Source: CAVVDY01 sp963819645 (GTDB lineage Bacteria > Acidobacteriota > Terriglobia > Terriglobales > Acidobacteriaceae). Taken from it: a stretch of 64,000 nt of DNA. Shown here piece by piece: positions 1 to 6,777 of the stretch; position 1 is the first letter of the stretch, and the number at the start of each line of letters is the position of its first letter. Position numbers and translations under genes: made by a program. Where the stretch lies: NCBI GenBank assembly GCA_963819645.1, contig CAWFWZ010000010.1, forward strand, positions 124,001-188,000. The letters are read 5' to 3'. The notes beneath the pieces were generated by a model. That model was not told where the DNA came from and made no database searches. It was given only the letters and a program-made list of their open reading frames with translations.

Positions 1-171
1 ACTACTAACGGCGCCATCCGGCGCGGCGACCTGTTAGTTACTTCCGACAAACCCGGTTACGCGATGAAGGGCACGAGCCGCCGAAGAATGGTGGGTGCAA
101 TTGTGGGTAAGGCGATGCAGCCTCTACCCAGCGGGGATGGAGTGATCCAGGTGCTGGTCACGCTCCAATAA
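1..171 (+). CDS. C-terminal end of an unidentified protein (partial)
   Basis: The first frame is open from base 1 to a TAA at 169-171 and gives 56 residues. The tail reads GDLLVTSDKPGYAM, later GAIVGKAMQPL, and ends VIQVLVTLQ. I associate tails of this kind with large secreted beta-rich proteins of acidobacteria, but that is from memory and not demonstrable here. The start lies outside the window, so domain content and localisation are unknown. The next gene is on the other strand and converges on it. Confidence 0.6.
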   Translation, partial: TTNGAIRRGDLLVTSDKPGYAMKGTSRRRMVGAIVGKAMQPLPSGDGVIQVLVTLQ

Positions 172-219
172 GACGGGATCAGGGTCTTCGCGCTTTGTTG
201 GGGGCGGCGAATACCTCGT

Positions 220-655
220 TCAGTGCGCGAAGACCTGGTACAGCATTACGTAGATCACTACGCCCGTCACCGATACATACATCCAGATCGCCCAGGTGTA
301 TGGCGCGATGGCTTTGTGGCGCACGAAACGGCCTTTGAGCGCGCGGTACAGCGTCACCAGGATGAACGGCACAACGACCGACGGCCAGAAACGTATGCGA
401 GATGAGGATGGCAAAGTAGATCGGCCGCGAGACTCCCTGCCCGCGGAAATGCGTTACCCCGGCGCGCAGCACGAGGTGGTAGTACAGGTATGAGATCAAA
501 AAAGCCGTTGAAGTGATGAACGCGGCGATCATCAGCCGCTTGTGCACCTCGACGCGGCGCTTGCGAATGAAGTAAAGTCCCGAGCCGATGAGAACGCCGC
601 TGGTGCCGTTCAGCACCGCGTTCAGCGCGGGGAAGAATGTGGGCGAGATTTGCAT
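220..655 (-). CDS. DUF420 family membrane protein (frameshifted)
   Basis: Four-helix membrane protein of the DUF420 family; relatives such as Bacillus YozB/CtaM act in cytochrome oxidase or heme maturation. The protein starts at the ATG at 655 (MQISPTFFPALNAVLNG). Helices follow around GVLIGSGLYFI, LMIAAFITSTAFLISYLYY and IYFAILISHTFLAV. The frame then changes near base 383, where one extra G lies in the run encoding FLAV-VVVPFILVTL. The rest (LYRALKGRFVRHKAIAPYTW, then a last helix ending MLYQVFAH) is in the second frame to 220. Both halves align to the expected single family, so an indel error is likelier than gene loss. Neighbours are an ABC-2 exporter and ctaB, which fits an oxidase-assembly role. 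Confidence 0.8.
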
Positions 656-680
656 TGTCGACTTTAATGGTGCGGCGGCG

Positions 681-717
681 AAAGAGCAGATCCCTCGCTT
701 CGCTCGTGATGACAAAT
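681..717 (+). repeat. Short repeat, family A (gagggatctgctct type), single arm
   Basis: The sequence AGCAGATCCCTCGCTTCGCT followed by CGTGATGACAAA matches the arms of longer palindromic elements at 8971-9103 and 27089-27244. It lies between the ABC permease and the DUF420 start and makes false ORFs there. Only one arm is present. Confidence 0.7.
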
Positions 718-764
718 CGTAAGGAGCGGCAGCCAATCGCCGAGCTAAAGCTCCGCACTACTCG

Positions 765-1586
765 TTACGCCGCTGGCTTGGTGCTTCTGCGATTTGCCAC
801 CAGGAACGACAACGCGAACATCACCACAGTAAATCCGATCAGCACCGCCATGTTCGTGGCCAGCGAGAAGCCGTCATTCGGCGCAGCCGGGTATAGCAGC
901 AAGCGCAGCGCTTCCGTCCCGTAGGTCAGCGGATTGGCCAGCATCAGCATGCGAATCCAAAACGACGCACCGGCCAGCGGAAACAGCGATCCCGACAGCA
1001 GCCACAGCGGAATCAGGAACAGGTTGATGATGGCGTGAAACGCGGCCGTCGAATCCATCGGCCAGGCGATGATGAAGCCCAGCGCAGTAAGCGAGAACGC
1101 GACCAGGAAGATGACCAGCACGGTCATGCCAAAACTGGCGAAGGTAAAGTGAATGCCCAGCGCCGGCGCGAACACCAGAAAAATCACGCCCTGCAAAGTC
1201 GCCAGCGTCGCTCCCCCGATCACCTTGCCCAGCACGATCACCGAGCGGCTCACCGGCGCCACCAGCACCGAAAGCAGGAAGCCTTCCTTGCGGTCTTCGA
1301 TCACCGACATCATGGTGAAGATGGCGGTGAAGAGCACGATCATGATCAGCGCGCCGGGGAAGAAGTAGTCCAAATAGTGCTGCCCGCCCGACTTAAATGA
1401 AGTGCCGAAGCCGGATCCGATGACGATCCAGAACAAAAGCGGCGAGGCGATGACACCCACCACGCGCGCGCGCTGGCGATAAAAACGAACCACTTCGCGC
1501 CACCAGAGTGCGGAGGCGGGCATGAGGGTTCCGGCGCTCTTCGGTAGCGAAATGGGAGCAGGTAGTGCTTGAGTATGCGTTGCCAT
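765..1586 (-). CDS. ABC-2 type exporter permease
   Basis: Integral membrane subunit of a DrrB/ABC-2 type exporter, about 273 residues from the chosen ATG at 1586 (MATHTQALPAPISL); an ATG five codons upstream is also possible. Membrane segments are visible around VVGVIASPLLFWIVIGSGFG, ALIMIVLFTAIFTMMSVIED, GVIFLVFAPALGI, FGMTVLVIFLVAFSLTALGF, IINLFLIPLWLLSGSLFPLA and a final NMAVLIGFTVVMFALSFLVA. The segment EDRKEGFLLSVLVAPVSR before the third helix is typical of the family. The cognate ATPase is encoded 200 bp upstream on the same strand. Between DUF420 and ctaB the pair is most likely linked to oxidase or heme biogenesis, but the substrate cannot be read from sequence. Confidence 0.9.
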   Translation of the reverse strand: MATHTQALPAPISLPKSAGTLMPASALWWREVVRFYRQRARVVGVIASPLLFWIVIGSGFGTSFKSGGQHYLDYFFPGALIMIVLFTAIFTMMSVIEDRKEGFLLSVLVAPVSRSVIVLGKVIGGATLATLQGVIFLVFAPALGIHFTFASFGMTVLVIFLVAFSLTALGFIIAWPMDSTAAFHAIINLFLIPLWLLSGSLFPLAGASFWIRMLMLANPLTYGTEALRLLLYPAAPNDGFSLATNMAVLIGFTVVMFALSFLVANRRSTKPAA

Positions 1587-1616
1587 AAATGTTGATTGCA
1601 CCGAAAAAACTATTGC

Positions 1617-1787
1617 GCTTTGTATCAGGGTACGGCTTTAGCCGTGCCGACAACCCTCTATTTAGTTTGTCATCCTGAGGCGACTCCGTCGCCGAAGGAC
1701 CTGCTTTTGTACCGTCCCTGAAGGGACTCGGATAAGAGGTGAGGTATCCGTTTCGGCACGGCCGAAGCCGTGCCCTGATACGAACCT
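1617..1787. repeat. Composite palindromic element with inverted ends
   Basis: The ends are inverted copies of a motif that reads gtatcagggtacggcttta on the left (1620s) and, on the opposite strand, GTATCAGGGCACGGCTTCGG on the right (1760-1780). Each end is itself a GCACGGCT-n-AGCCGTGC palindrome. The interior carries a family A arm (tttgtcatcctgag, 1666-1706) with a nested GGCGAC-TCC-GTCGCC hairpin. It fills the gap between the ABC permease start and the ATPase stop. No coding capacity is seen. The architecture resembles a MITE or a bacterial interspersed mosaic element. Confidence 0.65.
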
Positions 1788-1789
1788 CT

Positions 1790-2806
1790 CTAATCCTGAG
1801 CTTCTTTCCCGTCGCTCTCTTCCGTCCAGAAGCGATGCCCCGTGCGGCGAATGAACACGTCTTCGAGGCTGGGCTTGTGAATCGAAATGCCCTGAATTTC
1901 TCCGGGGAAAGCTTCGACGACCTCGGTTACAAAGCGATGGCCGTTCTCGATCTCGAGGCGCACCTGATGGTCGAGCACGTTAGGATGCAGCCCGAAGCGT
2001 TGTTCGATGCGCTGCGCGATGGAGTCCGGCTCGTCGGTTTCGAGCAGCAGAATGTCGCCGCCGATCTCGCTCTTCAACTCCGCAGGCGTACCCAGAGCGA
2101 CGACGTTGCCTTCCGCGTAGATGGCGAGACGATCGCAGCGCTCGGCCTCTTCCATCAGGTGAGTGGTCACCAGCACTGTGACGTTTTCTTCGTCGCGCAA
2201 AACTTGCAGATACTGCCACAGGTCGCGGCGCGCACCGGGATCGAGCCCGGTCGTCGGCTCATCCAGCAACAATACCGACGGATGATGCAACAGTCCTTTG
2301 GCTAACTCGAGTCGCCGCTGCATGCCGCCGGAGAAGGTCTCGGCTTTATCTTTCGCGCGATCGGCCAGTCCAACCCGCGCCAGCATTTCAGCAACCCGCT
2401 GCTTGAGCACGGCTCCGCGCAATCCGTAAACATGCCCGATGACGGTGAGATTTTCCGCAGCGCTCAGCTTGACGTCGATGCTCTGGGACTGAAAAACCAC
2501 ACCGATGTTGCGGCGTACTTCCGACGGCTCGCGCGCAACATCGTAGCCAAGAATTTCGGCGCTGCCGCCGCTGGGAATCATCAGCGTCGACAGAATGCGG
2601 AACGTGGTGGTCTTGCCACTGCCGTTCGGTCCCAGCAATCCGAAGATTTCGGCCGGACGCACGTCGAACGAAACTCCGTTCAGCGCCTTACGGTCGCCAT
2701 ATTCGTGGCGCAAGTTTCTGATTTGAATGACAGCGTTGGGCTGAGCCGCAGGTATAGAGCCGGCGACATGGTTCTCGCGCTCCGGCGTGGCTACTCTTGA
2801 ATTCAC
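1790..2806 (-). CDS. ABC transporter ATP-binding protein
   Basis: Nucleotide-binding subunit of an ABC-2 exporter, 338 residues. Walker A is GLLGPNGSGKTTT (about residue 58), the signature is FSGGMQRRLELAKG (about 158), and Walker B is VLLLDEPTTGLDPGARR, followed by the H-loop VLVTTHLMEEAERCD. The Q-loop reads NIGVVFQSQSIDVKLS. A C-terminal extension ending in SLEDVFIRRTGHRF is the usual DrrA/NodI-type tail. It pairs with the permease downstream and follows ctaB by 12 bp, so the three are probably co-transcribed. Start chosen at the ATG at 2806; the first 25 residues are poorly conserved and a later start is possible. Confidence 0.95.
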   Translation of the reverse strand: MNSRVATPERENHVAGSIPAAQPNAVIQIRNLRHEYGDRKALNGVSFDVRPAEIFGLLGPNGSGKTTTFRILSTLMIPSGGSAEILGYDVAREPSEVRRNIGVVFQSQSIDVKLSAAENLTVIGHVYGLRGAVLKQRVAEMLARVGLADRAKDKAETFSGGMQRRLELAKGLLHHPSVLLLDEPTTGLDPGARRDLWQYLQVLRDEENVTVLVTTHLMEEAERCDRLAIYAEGNVVALGTPAELKSEIGGDILLLETDEPDSIAQRIEQRFGLHPNVLDHQVRLEIENGHRFVTEVVEAFPGEIQGISIHKPSLEDVFIRRTGHRFWTEESDGKEAQD

Positions 2807-2818
2807 GATATCTCTATT

Positions 2819-3753
2819 CTACGCAGTGCGATTGATCATCATCAGCGCAAACAGCAGCGGCAGATAAATGACCGTCGCTTGCAGCAAATGGCGGGCGCGG
2901 GCCTTGGATTGCGGAACAGCGGGAGCAAGCTTCATCGTCCACATGCGCAGGCTGAACCAGAGTAGCCCGCAGCCCAGCAGCAACGCTCCGGCAAAGTACG
3001 TCCAGCCGGACATCCCCATCATCGTCGGCACGAGCGTCACGGGCAGCGAGCGCCAGAGCGTAGAAGATGATGGCGAACACGGTGGAGCGGCCATCGCTTT
3101 CCACCACCGGCAGCATGCGCACGCCGGCGCGCTCGTAGTCCTCGCGATACAGCCACGCGATGGAGTGGAAGTGCGGGAACTGCCACAGAAACATGATGGC
3201 GAACAGCACGAAGGCTTCAGCGTCGAGGTGGCCGCGAATGGCGGTCCAGCCCAGCACCGGCGGCATGGCTCCCGGAAATGCGCCGAGGAAGGTACACATC
3301 GGGTGCACCATCTTCATCGGGCGTATAGACCATCAGGTACGAAGCCGAGGTAAGCGCCGTGAGCAACGCGGTCTGCCAGTTGGTGGCGATCCACAGATAC
3401 ACTATGCCGCCTATGGTCATGCCAAGCGCAACGACAGAGGCATGCAGCACGCTCAGCGATCCGGTCACCAGCGGACGCATCGCAGTGCGCCGCATGCGCG
3501 CATCGATGTCGCGCTCCATCACTTCGTTCAGCGCGGCAGTGCCTCCGCTGACCAGGCCGATGCCGAGCAAAGCGTTGAAGGCGATCCAGGACAGTGCCGA
3601 GACGCCGGATCTGGCAGCAGCAAAGTAAACCCCGCACCACGCCGTCATCACGATCAGGGTGGTCACGCGCGCCTTGATCAGCTCCGCGTAGTCGCGGGCA
3701 AGGGCGCCGAGTCCTTCGCGAGGAATGGCCAACGGCTGAGAAGCGGTGCTCAT
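2819..3753 (-). CDS. ctaB: Protoheme IX farnesyltransferase (heme O synthase), frameshifted
   Basis: UbiA-family prenyltransferase that farnesylates protoheme to heme O for cytochrome oxidase. The start is the ATG at 3753 (MSTASQPLAIPREGL). The segment ELIKARVTTLIVMTAWCGVY and the aspartate-rich motif around NEVMERDIDARMRRT (prenyl-diphosphate/Mg binding) are intact. The frame changes near 3317 (SYLMVYTP to MCTFLGAFPGAMPPVLGW) and again near 3055 (IIFYALAL to LPVTLVPTMMG, one extra G). The second aspartate region (WLYREDYERAGVRMLPVV) is present. Reassembled length is about 310 residues, normal for CtaB. The indels look like sequence errors because every conserved block is kept in order. It sits with DUF420 and an ABC exporter, a familiar oxidase-maturation grouping. 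Confidence 0.88.
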
Positions 3754-3886
3754 GCGATAAGGGCCTTTTGCGGTGAAGCGTTGACGGCGATTACTGGTGC
3801 TTGCGAGGGTATCATCCGGCGCGACTGTATGGCCAGAATCTCTGTAGTCGATTGTAGCAAAGGGTGCAGCGCACAAGGCTCGCCGC

Positions 3887-4303
3887 CTACTCCGCTTGAG
3901 GTGATGCCGTCGCAAGTCTCATGCGCTGTTTTGCTTCAAACTTGTTCTTGCTGACAATGGCGCGCCCGATTTGACCATGTCCAATGACCTCGTGTTCGTT
4001 GCTGGCACTGACTTTGAAGGTATAAAAGCGGCCGTCGAAGGATTCCAGCACTGCCTCGGCTTTGATCTTCTGACCTACTACAGCCGGGGCGCGATGCACG
4101 ATGTTGATCGACGTGCCGACGCTAACCTCGTCGCCTTCCAGAAATGGCTCAAGCGCGTAATAGCCCGCAGCTTCCATCAGGCCGATCATCTGTGGAGTGG
4201 AATAGACAGGCGGGAGATGTTGTTTCCAGGCGGTAAGGGTCTGACGCGATTCGACGGTGGTTTCGGCTTCGCCGCGTGTGCCGATGGGGACGGGCTTAGG
4301 CAT
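3887..4303 (-). CDS. Hotdog-fold thioesterase, FlK-like
   Basis: 138-residue single-domain hotdog protein. The N-terminus KPVPIGTRGEAETTVE, the block LPPVYSTPQMIGLMEAAGYY and the segment VGTSINIVHRAPAVVGQKI match the fluoroacetyl-CoA-type thioesterase family, in which Thr/Glu/His residues act. The equivalent Thr (YSTP), Glu (LMEAA) and His (IVHRAP) are visible. These small enzymes hydrolyse acyl-CoA thioesters; the true substrate is unknown. It is transcribed toward ctaB but is separated by about 130 bp and may be independent. Confidence 0.85.
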   Translation of the reverse strand: MPKPVPIGTRGEAETTVESRQTLTAWKQHLPPVYSTPQMIGLMEAAGYYALEPFLEGDEVSVGTSINIVHRAPAVVGQKIKAEAVLESFDGRFYTFKVSASNEHEVIGHGQIGRAIVSKNKFEAKQRMRLATASPQAE

Positions 4304-4505
4304 TCATCGAGAGTAACTGCCGCAACCCCCGCTTGTCATCGCGGGCTCTTTTGTCACAGGTCAGTACTGTTTCGTCCGACTTTCTCTGTCAGCCATCACG
4401 TAGATGGAGCATTGGCGAGGCAGGACGCGTAGACTCCGGAGTTCTTCAAGATTCTGGACCGCGCCGGTGAGATCACAGGCACATTCCAGACGAAAGGCCC
4501 TTGGG

Positions 4506-5615
4506 ATGCAATCACTTCGAAATCATGCGAGATGCGCTGCGCTCGTTCTCCTGGTGCCGATCCTGGCGAGCGCGCAGCCCGCACCTAAGCCCGATGATCC
4601 TCAGCTCACAACTTACGAAACAGTGAAAGTCGCAGAAGGCGTTTATGCGTTCATTTCTCCCGAACCGAAAGTCCCGCTGGTAACTGGCAACTCGACTCTG
4701 ATCATCGGCAAAGATGCAGCGCTGGTGGTGGACACCGGGCACTTCCCAACCCTTACGCGACGGCAGATCGATGAAATTCGCCGCCTCACCGACAGGCCTG
4801 TGGCCTTCGTGGTGAATACGCATTGGCACGCCGACCACAACACCGGCAACTACATTTATCGCGAGCAGTTCCCTGCCGTAGCGATTATCGGCACCCCTGC
4901 CACTCAGCACGAACTGGCGAATCCCCTACCGCAGTACGACGACGTGAAGCAGCTTACGGAAGGAATCCCGTACATTGAGAAGATGATTGTGGAAGGCAAG
5001 ACGCCGAGTGGCAAGCCACTCAGCAACGACGACATCGAGTACTACAAACTGGTTCTCGTGGACGCCAAGTACGTTCTGCCGCAGTTTCAGCAGGCGAAGA
5101 AGGTGCCGCCGAATATCACGTTCGACCGCCGAATGATAATTGACCTGGGCGGTCGCACGGTGGAGATCGCTTTCCTGGGCCGTGGCAACACCGCCGGGGA
5201 TGCAATCGTGTACGTGCCTGACGCGAAGGTGTTAGCGACCGGCGACCTGCTGGTGGCGCCTACGCCTTACGCGATCGGCTCATACATTGACGAGTGGATC
5301 GTGACCATGAAAGCGCTGGCTACTTACGACGCGAATGTCGTCATCCCTGGCCACGGACCGGTACAACACGATAAGCAATACATGTTGCTGGTCATCCAGG
5401 CGCTCCAGTCGGTTTCACAACAGGCACACGAAGCGGTAAAGCAAGGTCAGACGCAGGAACAGTTTCAAAAGTCGGTGAACCTCGCAGAATTTCGCGAGAA
5501 GATGGCGGGGAACGATCCCTCACGTCAGCGCGTGTTCGATCAGTACTTTGTCGGTCCGGGATCGGTGCGCGCCTACCGGGAAGCAAAAGAAGGCCCGCTG
5601 AAGGATGAGAACTAG
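4506..5615 (+). CDS. Secreted metallo-beta-lactamase-fold hydrolase
   Basis: Start set at the ATG at 4506, which gives MQSLRNHARCAALVLLVPIL then ASAQP, a clean Sec signal peptide; the longer reading frame upstream is not convincing. The mature protein has the zinc site THWHADHNTGN (about residue 105), a later GRGNTAGDAIVYVPDAK region, the metal aspartate in ATGDLLVAP and the C-terminal histidine in VIPGHGPVQ. That is a complete MBL-fold ligand set. Length is about 369 residues. Related secreted proteins include B3-like lactamases, lactonases and quinoprotein-relay-type hydrolases; the substrate cannot be assigned. It stands alone between oppositely oriented genes. Confidence 0.9.
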   Translation: MQSLRNHARCAALVLLVPILASAQPAPKPDDPQLTTYETVKVAEGVYAFISPEPKVPLVTGNSTLIIGKDAALVVDTGHFPTLTRRQIDEIRRLTDRPVAFVVNTHWHADHNTGNYIYREQFPAVAIIGTPATQHELANPLPQYDDVKQLTEGIPYIEKMIVEGKTPSGKPLSNDDIEYYKLVLVDAKYVLPQFQQAKKVPPNITFDRRMIIDLGGRTVEIAFLGRGNTAGDAIVYVPDAKVLATGDLLVAPTPYAIGSYIDEWIVTMKALATYDANVVIPGHGPVQHDKQYMLLVIQALQSVSQQAHEAVKQGQTQEQFQKSVNLAEFREKMAGNDPSRQRVFDQYFVGPGSVRAYREAKEGPLKDEN

Positions 5616-5655
5616 GCCCCAGAAAATGCGTGCAGCCGCGTCATCGGAAGTGGTC

Positions 5656-6663
5656 TCAGGGCTTATAGCTGTATCGAATCATCCCCGAGATATGCAGGTG
5701 AGCTTCTTTCTTAGCTGATTCGATCTGTTTTTTACTGAGTCGTGGGGTAATCGAGTCCGCGACCTTCTTGCCCTCAGGGTCGCCTCGATGAGCAGCCAAG
5801 AAGGCCCACATATAAGCCGTCTGTGGACTTACCTTTACCCCACTCCCATCAAGATACATTTTGCTCAACGCGAGCAGGGCCGGCGACAGCAGTCCGTTGC
5901 TTGACGCCTGGTAAAGCTTAAGTGCTTTCTCATAGTCCTGTGGCACATTTATCCCCTGCTCGTATAGTCTGCCTAATTCATACAGTGCGAGTGAATCTTT
6001 CTGCTCAGAAGCGCGCTCCAGCCACGCGATACTCTCCTTCGCGTCCGGTGGAACTCCCCACCCGTGGTCGTACATCACGGCGACGCGCTCGCTGGCTCTG
6101 CCATCGCCCTCATCCGCCAGCTTCTTATACAACTGCATAGCTCGCGGATAGTTCTGCCTTACCTCTTTTCCGTTTAGATACGCACTTGCGACCAGCAGTT
6201 CACAATCGTGAAATCGTCCCGCGGAAAACGTTGTCTTGGCTCGACCCACCGCTTCGTCGGCATTTTTTACTCCAGCATCTTCGGCCATGAAGAACCATTT
6301 GCAAGATTGGTCATCATTGATTTCTACGCCGTCTCCGTTGTAATACGCGGCGCCCAGATTGAAGTAAGCGATCGAAACGCCTGAAGCTGCTGCCCTGTGA
6401 AGCCATTCTGCCGACTTCGCTCGGTCCTTTTCCGCTCCGCCCGTGCCAAAACGATAGCGATACGCCAACTCAGCCTGGGCTTTGCCATCACCTGCTTCGG
6501 CCCGTTGCTGTAGTTCAGTCAGACGAACCTCTTTAAACGCGTCATGCGGCGCAGCCTCTGTGGGAGACGCAGCTTCGGTGTTATCGCGGGTTGGCTGTTG
6601 TGACCAGGAAGCAGTCAAAAGAAGGCAAACTACGATAAGAACAACGTGTCGATCGAACGCCAT
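5656..6663 (-). CDS. Sel1-repeat (TPR-like) exported protein
   Basis: 335 residues with an N-terminal hydrophobic stretch (VVLIVVCLLLTASWS) that looks like a signal peptide. At least six Sel1-like repeats follow, for example GDGKAQAELAYRYRFGTG, SIAYFNLGAAYYNGDGVEIN, LALYELGRLYEQGINVPQDY and ALLALSKMYLDGSGV. Sel1 repeats form alpha-solenoids that bind other proteins; many act at the cell envelope or in regulation. No catalytic domain is visible. It is transcribed divergently from mnmG. Confidence 0.85.
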   Translation of the reverse strand: MAFDRHVVLIVVCLLLTASWSQQPTRDNTEAASPTEAAPHDAFKEVRLTELQQRAEAGDGKAQAELAYRYRFGTGGAEKDRAKSAEWLHRAAASGVSIAYFNLGAAYYNGDGVEINDDQSCKWFFMAEDAGVKNADEAVGRAKTTFSAGRFHDCELLVASAYLNGKEVRQNYPRAMQLYKKLADEGDGRASERVAVMYDHGWGVPPDAKESIAWLERASEQKDSLALYELGRLYEQGINVPQDYEKALKLYQASSNGLLSPALLALSKMYLDGSGVKVSPQTAYMWAFLAAHRGDPEGKKVADSITPRLSKKQIESAKKEAHLHISGMIRYSYKP

Positions 6664-6777
6664 AGGCCAGGGATCTTGACCGCTCAGGCTACCAGTCAGT
6701 CGACCGTAGCGCTATGACAACTTGGTAGAATTGGAGTCAAGAAGATTAGCTTCGTTCCATTTTGGGGTAGCTCCGTT

